Shown: positions 47,313 to 56,371 of the stretch, piece after piece
Layout of the letters: each line of letters opens with the position of its first letter
Position numbering within the stretch: position 1 is the stretch's first letter
Origin: Chryseobacterium sp. Tr-659
GTDB lineage: Bacteria; Bacteroidota; Bacteroidia; Flavobacteriales; Weeksellaceae
DNA: 64,000 nt
Assembly (NCBI RefSeq): GCF_011752975.1
Contig: NZ_VWWP01000012.1
Span: forward strand, 1-64,000
Reading direction: 5' to 3'
Notes under the pieces: model-generated
What the model saw: only the letters and a program-made list of their open reading frames with translations
What the model was told of the DNA's origin: nothing
Database searches by the model: none
Translations under genes and position numbers: made by a program

Positions 47313-49952
47313 CTATTTTGAAACGATGATTTTCTGAGAGTAATCAATTGAATTACTACTCACTTTTACAATATAAGTTCCATTGATCAGTTTCTCTGCA
47401 CTGATCGTATTTTGCTTATTAAGATTAATGTTTTCCTGAGAGATCAGTTTTCCTGTGAAGTCATAAATAGAAACAGTTGTAATTCCTGATAGATTTGTAT
47501 CAGACGGTGTTTTTATCGTGAATTCATTTCTTACAGGGTTCGGATAAATGGATATTCCTTTAGAATTTTGAATTTCTTTTACTGCCAGTACCTCACATTC
47601 TGCCGGAATGGTAAAATCTTCCACCTGGTCATTTAGATCCGGAGCAGGCTGATCAAAGCCTAACCACCTTCCAATAAGCCCGCCTGGTGCTGCATTAACT
47701 CCCAATCCTCTTTTTGCAAATGTTTTCCAGATCATGCACTTATCAGCACCGTTTGTTGTAGCCATTTCAGCAGCTAATATTGCATTTCTTCCCTGTATAA
47801 AGCTTGGGCTACAAGGTTGTAACTTAAGGGCATCCATAACCAACTGAAGCACTCTTGCACTTCCGCTATTTGTGTCAGCCAATACATTACTGTTATAGCC
47901 ATATTTATCTACATAGTTCCAATGTAAATCCCAAAGCATTGTTGCCCAAACAAATCCTATACTATGGACATTTGCTCTGGTAATTTGAGTCCCCGACGAC
48001 TCTGTATCATTAATTTTCATTCCATTGGTTTTCCCATATGTATAGTTATTTATCATAAAATCCGGTGAATATTTCTTTGGTCTTATCCCATCTCCATCAG
48101 TAGACTCCCCATCAGCAAAGGTTCCCATTCCTCTTGGAACAGAAGCGTTATCACCAGGTCTGTTGGTCAGCATCAAGGCAAAGAAATCAGACCATCCTTC
48201 TCCCATCTGTTCATTATCTGTTGTATAATTTAAACAACCAACACTTGTACCGGTAAGACGGGTAGATATACCATGTCCATATTCATGAGTAACAATCCCG
48301 TTATCAAGACTTCCATCTTTATAAATATAATTGTTTTTATCATATTTTAAGGTTCCATTCACCGGAGTAGAAGCCAATTGATTAACAATGGCAACCCCTT
48401 CAGAGTTTATTATTTCTACTGAAGGTATCGTAATGGTAGCATCTGTTCCACCCATCTGACCAGTAAGCGGTGTAGATGTTGGGGCATCATAAATGATAGC
48501 TCCTACAGCTCCTTTTAGCTGCGCATTTTTAACCTTGAGAGCAAAACCACAACCATTTGCTCCTCCTCGTTGTATCAAAGCTATTTTTCCGGTCAGATCT
48601 TCAGTAATAGCAGTACACCCATCAATAGGAGTGGTCACTGCAATATTGGCAGTAACACCATTTACTGTCAGTGCCGGTCCAAATTGGGCTGTTTTAGAAG
48701 TTGGAATTCGTGACGTAAATACTGCAGGCGAATTATAAAAAAGATTCTGCATGTTTTTAGGTTCAAATAAATACATCTGCATTCTTGGTGCAAAACCATC
48801 GCTTGGTGTATTAAAATTTGCATTGTTGTAGGATTTCCCATCTCTGGCTTCTGCTAAGACAGCATCATTACCAGAGCCACCTTTTCCAAAGTTATTGATT
48901 TGGAAGTTTTTGGCAGATTCTGTAAATCCGAACTTATAAAACACATCATGAATCTTATTATTCAAATAAAATAAATTGGTCACTGCTGCAGATGTGTAAT
49001 TTTGTGGAGGCAATGTTATATCTAATGGATAATCGAAATTTCTTCCTGCACCTCCGTCCGGAGAAAACTGAGGGATATTGGTATTATTTTCATCTGTATA
49101 GGCATATACATTATTTCCTCTTGTGTTGGTATAATGATTCGTCCCATCTGAATGCCAGCCTTCAGATGAAGCAGTAAGATCCCATGGATTGGTAAGTAAG
49201 GTTCTGCTCCCGAATGTAGGAGCTTCCACAGGAAGTGCAAATACATTGTAAGAAGCATTATCCGGGGCTAAAATAAAATTTGTTTCTTGCTTTATATTCT
49301 CCTGAAAACGAGGGAACATAGCCGCCATAGTACCATCCGAAGAATGATTATAAGCTTCAGAGTGGAAGTTACAAGATAAGGTAATATTTTCTTGATATAA
49401 AATAAAGCCATCATCTGTACTTATAATGGTATTCAACACATTACCAGTTTCTTTTTCTTCAACATAAAACTGGTAACCTAAGATTAGTTCTCCGTCTTTT
49501 GCAAAATAAACAGTATTCACCTTTATCGGCTCTTCTTTCCCGTCAATATTCTTTATTGAAGATAAACCATTCAGTTTTGCAATGGTTCCTGCCACCAGCG
49601 CATCCTTTGATGCAGTCTGTTTTCCTTTGATGCTGGAAGGATAAGTTTTGATAAAAGTATCTGCAAAGCTCAGCACTTTATCTTCTCTGATCAGAACATT
49701 TGCAGAACTTCCAAACACCGGAATACCGTTAATTGTCTGCTGTATCCCTACAATGTCTCCTTTCAGGCTCTTTGAATGATCGATATTGATGATTTTAAAT
49801 GTTTTCAGTTCCGGATTTACTCTCTGGAATGATCCCTGACCTGAATTAACATAGTCTTTGATTGTTTGTTCAAAATTTTGAGCAGATACTGCACCCGCAC
49901 CAAAAAGAGAGCAAAACAATAACAGTCTAATACTTAGTCGAATTTTTTTCAT
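47313..49952 (-). CDS. M36 (fungalysin) family metallopeptidase, T9SS-secreted
   Basis: An 879-residue secreted protease. Signal peptide (cleavage after VSAQ), an FTP/PepSY-like propeptide (about 25-170), the metallopeptidase domain with HEYGHG (zinc ligands, about residue 554) and EGWSDFFAL (third ligand), a protease-associated domain inserted before it (about 400-530), and a C-terminal T9SS type A domain (ISIYPNPVRNEFTI). Extracellular proteolysis is expected. It lies alone between two pigment units; the junction with the hydrolase gene at 49953-50097 shows no clear promoter. Probably independent of the pigment. Confidence 0.93.
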   Translation of the reverse strand: MKKIRLSIRLLLFCSLFGAGAVSAQNFEQTIKDYVNSGQGSFQRVNPELKTFKIINIDHSKSLKGDIVGIQQTINGIPVFGSSANVLIREDKVLSFADTFIKTYPSSIKGKQTASKDALVAGTIAKLNGLSSIKNIDGKEEPIKVNTVYFAKDGELILGYQFYVEEKETGNVLNTIISTDDGFILYQENITLSCNFHSEAYNHSSDGTMAAMFPRFQENIKQETNFILAPDNASYNVFALPVEAPTFGSRTLLTNPWDLTASSEGWHSDGTNHYTNTRGNNVYAYTDENNTNIPQFSPDGGAGRNFDYPLDITLPPQNYTSAAVTNLFYLNNKIHDVFYKFGFTESAKNFQINNFGKGGSGNDAVLAEARDGKSYNNANFNTPSDGFAPRMQMYLFEPKNMQNLFYNSPAVFTSRIPTSKTAQFGPALTVNGVTANIAVTTPIDGCTAITEDLTGKIALIQRGGANGCGFALKVKNAQLKGAVGAIIYDAPTSTPLTGQMGGTDATITIPSVEIINSEGVAIVNQLASTPVNGTLKYDKNNYIYKDGSLDNGIVTHEYGHGISTRLTGTSVGCLNYTTDNEQMGEGWSDFFALMLTNRPGDNASVPRGMGTFADGESTDGDGIRPKKYSPDFMINNYTYGKTNGMKINDTESSGTQITRANVHSIGFVWATMLWDLHWNYVDKYGYNSNVLADTNSGSARVLQLVMDALKLQPCSPSFIQGRNAILAAEMATTNGADKCMIWKTFAKRGLGVNAAPGGLIGRWLGFDQPAPDLNDQVEDFTIPAECEVLAVKEIQNSKGISIYPNPVRNEFTIKTPSDTNLSGITTVSIYDFTGKLISQENINLNKQNTISAEKLINGTYIVKVSSNSIDYSQKIIVSK

Positions 49953-50097
49953 ATAAATTGCTTTTTGGTAAATATTAACACTTTAAATTATTCAGTTAGT
50001 AGGGAAATAATCTAGATGTTACATATTTAAAAACAATTTATTCAATAAAATTGATTATGTTAAATAAAAACAATTCTTTAATAAAAATTCGAAAAAA

Positions 50098-51351
50098 CTA
50101 TTTTAAAATAAAAAGTGTAAGGTCTCGTAAGAATTCTTCATCAACTTTCCCTTTTATCTCGTAATCTTTCGGAGAGGGCTTCCCTGAGCCGGAAATGAAT
50201 AAGTGGCTTAAAGAAGGATAGAATTTAAATTCTGCCGTTTTATTATTTTTCAACTCATTTTTCCAAAGATTAAAGTCTTTTTCAGTAACCTGATAATCTC
50301 TTCCACCCTGAGCAAAAAACATAGGAGCTTTAATCTTCTTTACTTCAGTAAGCTGGTTATAGTCTTTTAGGTATTTCCAGTAAGCAGCAGATTGCCCCAG
50401 AGGAAGATCACTCGCGGGTGTATGTAAGGAGAATTTTGATGAATTTAATAAAGCAACCTGCTTTTTTATTTTCTGAACTTCATCAGCTGGAAGTTTTGCA
50501 GGATCGATATTGTGAATATATTCGTATTGTTCAATGATCAGATTTTGTAAAGGTCTTGCATTTCCTGCCATAAAAATATATTTAGAGGCCATGGCTCTTT
50601 CTGCAATCTTAGGCATCAAATAAGCTCCTTGGCTGTGGCCTAAAATAATAATCTGATATCCTTTAAAGTCTGTATTATTTTTAAAATAATTCGCTGCATT
50701 CACAGCATCATTGATTGTTTCCTGCTCTACAGTAGAATTTTCGTTGAATGTTTCCGGGTTGGAATATGTTCTTTTATCATAACGGTATGAAGCGATGCCA
50801 TTATTGAAAAGATACTCTGCAATATCTTTGAAGGGTTTATTCCCGCCTATTGTTTCATCTCTGTCACTGGCTCCTGATCCATGAACGAAAATCACCAGTC
50901 TTTTCTTATTATCGGAAGTGGGAACCAGTAATGTTCCATTCAAATCAATATCATCACTTTTTATTCTCAGTGTTGTTTTTTCATCTCGCTCTTCAAATGT
51001 TTTATGAGGCACTAAAAAGAAACCAAGCAGCTTATTATTTTCATTAAAAGTCAGTTGAATATCAAGTTTAGATTTTTCAAATTCTGTGTAGTAATAGTAA
51101 ATATCTCCTTCGTTATTTACTTCAAGAATTTGTTTAATACTTCCCATCTGTTCCTGGAGCTGATCCATAACTGCTTTAAGCTGTTCTATCGGAATATGGC
51201 CTGCAATTGAGGAGTCAAAGGAAGTGTGTGCTTTTTCTATATTCTTATCAATAAACAAAGTTTTGATAAAAGTACTGCCTATTTCTTTTCTGTTCTGAGA
51301 AAATGACAATAATGAACAAGTGATAAAAAGAAAAGTTAATAGTTTTTTCAT
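50098..51351 (-). CDS. secreted alpha/beta hydrolase with DUF3887-like N-terminal domain
   Basis: A 417-residue protein with a signal peptide ending SFSQ. Residues 20-120 resemble a DUF3887 domain. The alpha/beta hydrolase domain follows with VIFVHGSGASDRD (oxyanion), the nucleophile elbow IILGHSQGAYL (Ser near 239) and a C-terminal His in SLSHLF. Esterase or peptidase activity is expected, not a specific substrate. It is the last gene of unit 3, 6 nt after the small membrane protein gene. Confidence 0.85.
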   Translation of the reverse strand: MKKLLTFLFITCSLLSFSQNRKEIGSTFIKTLFIDKNIEKAHTSFDSSIAGHIPIEQLKAVMDQLQEQMGSIKQILEVNNEGDIYYYYTEFEKSKLDIQLTFNENNKLLGFFLVPHKTFEERDEKTTLRIKSDDIDLNGTLLVPTSDNKKRLVIFVHGSGASDRDETIGGNKPFKDIAEYLFNNGIASYRYDKRTYSNPETFNENSTVEQETINDAVNAANYFKNNTDFKGYQIIILGHSQGAYLMPKIAERAMASKYIFMAGNARPLQNLIIEQYEYIHNIDPAKLPADEVQKIKKQVALLNSSKFSLHTPASDLPLGQSAAYWKYLKDYNQLTEVKKIKAPMFFAQGGRDYQVTEKDFNLWKNELKNNKTAEFKFYPSLSHLFISGSGKPSPKDYEIKGKVDEEFLRDLTLFILK

Positions 51352-51357
51352 GGTATA

Positions 51358-51723
51358 TTATTTATAAACAACGTCGGAGAATGATAAAGGCCCCATCATA
51401 ATGGTAATAAATATCGCAATAATCACCAGTGCCAGCTGTGTTGTATGATAGGTTTTCTCCCTGTCGTTTTCATTGATTTCAAAAGTAAACTTTATTTTAT
51501 CCGGCCTTCTGATAATCCTCCAGATGATGACAAGAATAACAAGATTCAGTAATATCGGCAGTACAAGGAATATTTTATTTCCATAATTATCTTTTACATT
51601 TCCAAAACTGTGAATGGGAATAATATCCGGAACTGAACTGTATACCGTACAAAGGTAAACGGAATAGCAAATGATAATAATAAAAGGAATACAGAACAGC
51701 AGTTTTATATGTTTTGGAATCAT
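51358..51723 (-). CDS. small membrane protein, DUF1648-like
   Basis: A 121-residue protein with three hydrophobic segments (about 8-27, 52-70 and 95-115). The pattern PDIIPIHSFGNVKDNYGNK recalls the DUF1648 motif (P-x-H-F-x-x-x-G), shared with some bacterial signal and transport proteins. The role is unknown. It overlaps the preceding C45-type gene by four bases and precedes the hydrolase by 6, so all three are expressed together. Confidence 0.68.
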   Translation of the reverse strand: MIPKHIKLLFCIPFIIIICYSVYLCTVYSSVPDIIPIHSFGNVKDNYGNKIFLVLPILLNLVILVIIWRIIRRPDKIKFTFEINENDREKTYHTTQLALVIIAIFITIMMGPLSFSDVVYK

Positions 51724-53405
51724 TTCAGCTTATGTAAGGTTTTCTTAAGGTATTTCTCTACTTCTTTTCTATCCGGAACGGTGGTAATTTCTTTTGTCAA
51801 AGCTTTTTCAAATTCAGATTTTGCTTTTGAATATTCTTTATTCTTAAAATAATATTTTCCGGCCAGATAATATCCTTTCCAAAAATAAGGATTTAAAGCC
51901 TGATAATGAGCAAGAAATTCATCCGAAAGCATTTTGTTGTCGTCAATAGCATTATTTATTTCCGGGCTAATTTTCCTGTATTCTTCATAGTTTTTAAATT
52001 GTTGAGAGTCTGCAAAAGGATCTCTGGCAATATTCAGTTTAGATTTTGAAAGATCATCAGGTTGAAGACCATTCTCTGAAAATATTTCGTTGAGATCATA
52101 GCAAACGAATTCTCCTAACTGATAAGGATTGGAAGAAACCCAAACCAGCTTTTTCTGAGGCGAAAATATAACGGCATGATGGGAAATAAGCTGATTTAAT
52201 GCTTTCTCATTTCCATAGCCAATATTTTCATCTTTTAACCCTGATGTATTTCTTAGAATAGAAGCCATTTTTTCCGGATTAAGCTTTCTTTCTTCCTGCA
52301 AAAGCTCCTGCAGCTTTTCATAGCGGTATTCAGAATGACTTTCCATAATATGTTTCTGATTTCTTTTATCATCTTTGTAAGCTTCAGACTGGAAATGATT
52401 GGTACAAATTACCTTACTGGTATTCTGCACTTTATATACTCCGAAATTTTTAGGTGAAACCTCAATGATCACAGCGTTTTTATCGGCTGCACTTCCCACA
52501 AGAATAGATTCCGAAACAAAAACTTTTCTTTTCTTAGCAATGGCAATGGCTTCATCAATATTCTTGGCATATTGTAGAATTTCTCTGGTAACAAGAGAGA
52601 TCGGAGTCTTTGCTGTGAGCGGAATTTTTGATTTTCCGGCATTGATTGTCACCGTAATACCTTCTTTATTCATCCCGGAAACTACTCCTATCATTCCAGG
52701 CCAGCTGACTGACATATAAGGAATTCCATTTTCCGGCTGTACAAATTCAACAAGCTTATTTTTAGCGAAATCATCACCTACATAAAAGTCGAAGTTCCTT
52801 CCAATCAGCAGGTCTCCATCTTCCGTATTTTCATTCCATACAGCCAGAGAGCTGCAGCCAACCATGGCGAGATCCTGCATTGCATGGCCAATATCGTGGG
52901 CTCCGTGGAGATATAGATTCCTTAAGTATTTAGGGGCAATAAAATCAAACTGATCGGAAGAATATTGAGATAGTCCATATAATTCCGCCTGATAATCTTC
53001 TCTTACATTGAGATACATTTTTCTGTTGTACCATTTTAAGAAGCCCCTCAACAGTCTTTGTTTGAATTTTGAGGGTACAAACCCTTCCACCTTTGAGAAG
53101 AAAATACCTTCCTGTTTCTGCATGAGGTCTTGCGTCAATGCTCCGTTATTATATCCCAGCTGCAATGGATTTCCTTTGATATAGAGTTCCCAAAGCTGCT
53201 GTTTATTTTTCGTTAAATAATTCTGATGATATCTGAAAGTACTATCGTTTATCTTTGTTACCTCAGGAACTTCCAATGAATATTGTTTTACCTCAGGAAT
53301 ATGGTGAATTGATTTTGATATTCCACATGAGGAAAGTAGAAAAAAGAAAGTCAGGCAAACAATGATTCTTTTGTAAAATGGTAGTATGGTATTCGTTTTT
53401 TTCAC
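51720..53405 (-). CDS. C45-type Ntn hydrolase/acyltransferase lipoprotein with TPR tail
   Basis: A 561-residue protein with a lipobox LLSSC (Cys27), so it is lipid-anchored. Residues 70-440 are an Ntn-type domain of the C45/choloylglycine-like group: GNPLQLGYNNGAL, the probable nucleophile Cys184 in MVGCSSLAVW, then LIGRNFDFYVGDD and GMNKEGITVTINAG. The last 80 residues look like one or two TPR units (YLAGKYYFKNKEYSKAKSEFEKAL). C45 enzymes make or break amide or ester bonds. Start is GTG. In flexirubin clusters this is a second candidate for joining polyene acid and resorcinol. Confidence 0.82.
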   Translation of the reverse strand: MKKTNTILPFYKRIIVCLTFFFLLSSCGISKSIHHIPEVKQYSLEVPEVTKINDSTFRYHQNYLTKNKQQLWELYIKGNPLQLGYNNGALTQDLMQKQEGIFFSKVEGFVPSKFKQRLLRGFLKWYNRKMYLNVREDYQAELYGLSQYSSDQFDFIAPKYLRNLYLHGAHDIGHAMQDLAMVGCSSLAVWNENTEDGDLLIGRNFDFYVGDDFAKNKLVEFVQPENGIPYMSVSWPGMIGVVSGMNKEGITVTINAGKSKIPLTAKTPISLVTREILQYAKNIDEAIAIAKKRKVFVSESILVGSAADKNAVIIEVSPKNFGVYKVQNTSKVICTNHFQSEAYKDDKRNQKHIMESHSEYRYEKLQELLQEERKLNPEKMASILRNTSGLKDENIGYGNEKALNQLISHHAVIFSPQKKLVWVSSNPYQLGEFVCYDLNEIFSENGLQPDDLSKSKLNIARDPFADSQQFKNYEEYRKISPEINNAIDDNKMLSDEFLAHYQALNPYFWKGYYLAGKYYFKNKEYSKAKSEFEKALTKEITTVPDRKEVEKYLKKTLHKLK

Positions 53406-53417
53406 TTTTCGTTTTTA

Positions 53418-54938
53418 TTAATCATTGATTGATCTTAACCTTGCATCAATGGTTTCCTTTCCTAAAATTTCAGCACAGGTATTGAAAGCTCCAATGGTTA
53501 CACCCAAAATTCCATGCATGTTTACAGACTGTCCGGTAAGGAAAAGATTATCGATTTTGGTACGTGGAGAAACCATTGTTTTAAGAGGATTCTCCGAGCT
53601 TTTCATGTATCCGTACATATTCCCTTCAAAGTTTCCGATATAATCCCTGTAAGACAATGGAGAAGAGGTGTATATCTTTTTAACAGCATCTCTGAGGCTT
53701 GGTATCTTCTTTTCCAAGGCATCAAGCATTTTCTCTGTCTTTTCAAGTTTAAATCTTTCGTAGGCCGCTCCTCTTTCATGTTCATCAGCCACTGTATTGA
53801 AAGTGTTTTCCCATTCTTTAACCTCATCAAAATCCATATAGGAAATCGCCGTAAGACTTTCTGCAAATTCAGGATGATGTTTTGATAGTGTAGATGAAAG
53901 CATATATGTTTCCGGCCAGGCTTCTTTTTGATAGCGGAATGCCTTCCAAACCAAATCTTCTGATGAATAATGATATATATTATAATTAAAATTCGGAAGA
54001 CTCTGAGGTTTTAAAACCAGATAAACACTGAAGCATGATGAGACCGGCTGCCAGCTTAGAACCCTGTTCAGAAAGGACTTCTTGAGTCTGTCTTCACCGA
54101 TCAGCTTTACTGTGGAACGAATTTCAATATTCGAAATAAACTGTCTCGCAGTATATTCTTTTCCTGATTTTGTTTTTGCTGAGGTCAGTACATTATTTTC
54201 ATTAAAAATAAATTCAGAAACTTCCGAATGTTTATGTACTTCTGCTCCATATTCTCTAAGTTTTCTAATCAACAGTTTTGAAATCTGGCTTCCTCCCTTC
54301 ACGCATTTATAAGCACTCTGAATATAAGAATTAACCGTTAGGGCATGAACGTAAAAAGGTACATTTTCGGAATCTCCTGCATATAAAAAATTAGAACCCA
54401 GTAAAACCGACTGCAGTTTTTTGTTCTGGGTAACAGATTCTATAAATCTTTTGGTATTTAAATGCAGGATCTCTTCGTTGTAATTATCTTTCCCTACTAC
54501 ATGATATCTTGGAAACTGGCTGCAGACATACTGAATTTCTTCGCAATAGTTTTCAAGGTTTTCTTTTTCATCCGGAAAATATTTTGACAGCTGTTCTATA
54601 AAATTCTGATAGCCCTGTGCATGGGGATATTCAATGGTGTCGCCATCAAATGAAATTCTGTCGTATCCGTCTTCATCCATCTTCTGAAGCTCAAGATCAT
54701 TCATAATCTCCAGATAGGAAAAGAAGCGGTTCAGGTTCTGCCCTTCCGAAAGCCCTCCAAGATAGTGAACTCCGGTATCAAAAATTAATTTATCTCTTGA
54801 AAAAGTTTGTAGATTTCCTCCATACTGGTTGTTTTTTTCCAGCACACAAACTTTCAGGCCTTCTTTCGCCAAAATAAGAGCCGAAACAAGACCTCCCAAT
54901 CCGCTGCCGATTACAAGTATGTCATATTCTTTTTTCAA
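53418..54938 (-). CDS. FAD-dependent CrtI/retinol-saturase-like oxidoreductase
   Basis: A 506-residue flavoprotein of the phytoene desaturase/carotenoid isomerase/retinol saturase group. The N-terminal dinucleotide motif is DILVIGSGLGGLVSALILA, followed by VCVLEKNNQYGGN. DNLFLTGQSVNMHGILGVTIG near the C-terminus is the second FAD segment. These enzymes saturate, desaturate or isomerise conjugated polyenes, so action on the aryl polyene chain is plausible. The start is TTG (no ATG or GTG lies between it and the preceding stop). It follows the acyltransferase across a 175-nt spacer. Confidence 0.88.
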   Translation of the reverse strand: MKKEYDILVIGSGLGGLVSALILAKEGLKVCVLEKNNQYGGNLQTFSRDKLIFDTGVHYLGGLSEGQNLNRFFSYLEIMNDLELQKMDEDGYDRISFDGDTIEYPHAQGYQNFIEQLSKYFPDEKENLENYCEEIQYVCSQFPRYHVVGKDNYNEEILHLNTKRFIESVTQNKKLQSVLLGSNFLYAGDSENVPFYVHALTVNSYIQSAYKCVKGGSQISKLLIRKLREYGAEVHKHSEVSEFIFNENNVLTSAKTKSGKEYTARQFISNIEIRSTVKLIGEDRLKKSFLNRVLSWQPVSSCFSVYLVLKPQSLPNFNYNIYHYSSEDLVWKAFRYQKEAWPETYMLSSTLSKHHPEFAESLTAISYMDFDEVKEWENTFNTVADEHERGAAYERFKLEKTEKMLDALEKKIPSLRDAVKKIYTSSPLSYRDYIGNFEGNMYGYMKSSENPLKTMVSPRTKIDNLFLTGQSVNMHGILGVTIGAFNTCAEILGKETIDARLRSIND

Positions 54939-54957
54939 AAGAGAATGTGCTTTTAAA

Positions 54958-55075
54958 TTAAGAGATTGAGAAATTAAGAAATTCAGACATTATTTTGGTA
55001 TCGTATGCAAAGAAATCCTATTTGGGCAATACTATTTGGTGATTCTAAATTCTCAGTTAATCTTAATGGTTTTGA
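54958..55075. repeat. imperfect intergenic inverted repeat
   Basis: The spacer between the acyltransferase and CrtI-like genes contains ATTAAGAGATTGAGAAATT near its left end and AATTCTCAGTTAATCTTAAT near its right end, roughly complementary but gapped. It is the weakest of the intergenic dyads in the pigment units. Confidence 0.4.
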
Positions 55076-55113
55076 GTTATTTTATTAGTTTTTCAGGGAT
55101 AAAAATAGAAAAA

Positions 55114-55998
55114 TTAATCAATATCATCCCAAAAATCAAAATAATTAAACCATTGAAGCGGATATTTTTTCACCATGGTTTCAAGATTTTGAACATAAGA
55201 CTGCAAAAGTCCCTGTGAGTCACGGTTTTTAATATTTTGAGCGACTCTTGCGTATAAATGATAATGCAGATTATTTTCTTTCATTACATACACATATACT
55301 ACCGGAACTCCAAGTCTTGAGGCAATAAGGAATGGTCCTGCCGGAAATTTTGCACTTTTCCCCAGTAATTCAGCTTCCAGATATTTGGAGCCCTCAAAAT
55401 AGCGGTCACCGGTAAAGCAGATTAGTTCATTGTTTGATAAAGCCTGATTGATCTCAAAAATATGAGACATATCTTCTTTCACATAAATGAATTTGATATT
55501 ACTTTCTTTTACGGCAACGCTTTCCAGGTATTCTTTGATTACGGTCACTTCCTGATCAGTGGTTACCAGATTGATCTGGCAGTCGAAATCGATATCGGCA
55601 AAAAAATGTTCTGCAATTTCAAAGTTTCCGATATGAGCACTGATCAGAACCCCGCCTTTTTTGGCAGCCAGAAGATTTCTTAGATTTTCAATCCCGTCAA
55701 ATTCGTAAGTGTATTTTTCTCTTAATCCGGCAGAAATAGCCGTTTTATCAATAAGAACCTTTCCAAAAGTGAAATAGCTTTTAAATATGGAACTTTTAGC
55801 TTTCCAATATCCGTAATTCAATCTTTTTTGAAAGTAATAAAGAATATAGCGGTTACTTTTTTTCTGAAACAGCGAGTAATAGGCTGCTACAAAGTAAAGC
55901 ACGCCATATGAACTTCTGATTCCGATATTTCTAATACACCAAACGAATATCCTGTATCCTAATACCGTTCCTTTAGATTTACCTTTCCATTTGTTCAT
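55114..55998 (-). CDS. LpxL/HtrB-like lysophospholipid acyltransferase
   Basis: A 294-residue membrane-associated acyltransferase. The catalytic motif HIGNFE (HX4E) is in ISAHIGNFEIAEHFF, followed by ELICFTGDRYFEGS and LGVPVVYVYV typical of the lipid A late acyltransferase group. It joins an acyl-ACP chain to a hydroxyl. In aryl polyene clusters this type attaches chains to a lipid or sugar. It is thus a third candidate for an acylation step in the pathway. Located upstream of the CrtI-like gene and downstream of the ACP across inverted-repeat spacers. Confidence 0.88.
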   Translation of the reverse strand: MNKWKGKSKGTVLGYRIFVWCIRNIGIRSSYGVLYFVAAYYSLFQKKSNRYILYYFQKRLNYGYWKAKSSIFKSYFTFGKVLIDKTAISAGLREKYTYEFDGIENLRNLLAAKKGGVLISAHIGNFEIAEHFFADIDFDCQINLVTTDQEVTVIKEYLESVAVKESNIKFIYVKEDMSHIFEINQALSNNELICFTGDRYFEGSKYLEAELLGKSAKFPAGPFLIASRLGVPVVYVYVMKENNLHYHLYARVAQNIKNRDSQGLLQSYVQNLETMVKKYPLQWFNYFDFWDDID

Positions 55999-56025
55999 AA
56001 ATACAATTTACCAATATAAGAGTAT

Positions 56026-56081
56026 ACCAATGTAATACTATTTTTAGTGTATGCTGTACACCGTTATATTATTACATTGGT
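56026..56081. repeat. intergenic inverted repeat downstream of ACP
   Basis: ACCAATGTAATA (56026-56037) is the exact reverse complement of TATTACATTGGT (56070-56081), with a 32-nt loop. It uses the same ACCAATGTAA/TTACATTGGT words as the plus-strand cluster spacers. Confidence 0.7.
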
Positions 56082-56112
56082 ACTTTTTATAGAATAAAGG
56101 TTTACTCGATAA

Positions 56113-56367
56113 TTAAGCTTTTTTTTCAGCTATTTTATTTTCAATCGTAGTGTAGAAATCATCAAATGTTACCATTTTCTTGAAGTCGGCTTCTCCTAAT
56201 TTCACTCCGAAATTAGATTCAATCACAACTACCATGTCAATATAATCCAGACTATCCAAGCCTAGTGTATTTTTAAGGTTGGCATCGTTACTGATTTCAT
56301 CTCCGTCTACTTCGAATTCATTTACCAGAAAATCATTAACAATGGCAACAATCTTTTCCCTTTCCAT
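56113..56367 (-). CDS. acyl carrier protein (second)
   Basis: An 84-residue ACP with the site NTLGLDSLDYIDMVVVI (Ser39). I use ATG at 56367, which overlaps no gene; a TTG at 56379 would extend it into the ketosynthase. It lies directly after the ketosynthase gene, 4 nt, in unit 3, and probably holds the 4-coumaroyl starter or the polyene. Different in sequence from the ACP at 39901. Confidence 0.92.
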   Translation of the reverse strand: MEREKIVAIVNDFLVNEFEVDGDEISNDANLKNTLGLDSLDYIDMVVVIESNFGVKLGEADFKKMVTFDDFYTTIENKIAEKKA

Positions 56368-56371
56368 GTTT

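Noticed and set aside
47313-49952. M36 peptidase as part of the pigment pathway
   Set aside because: Generic secreted protease with its own T9SS tail, separated by a two-way terminator; location alone is not evidence.
50034-50062. CAATTT...AAATTG hairpin after the hydrolase gene as terminator
   Set aside because: Stem is AT-only apart from one pair at each end and lacks a clear T run; too weak to call.
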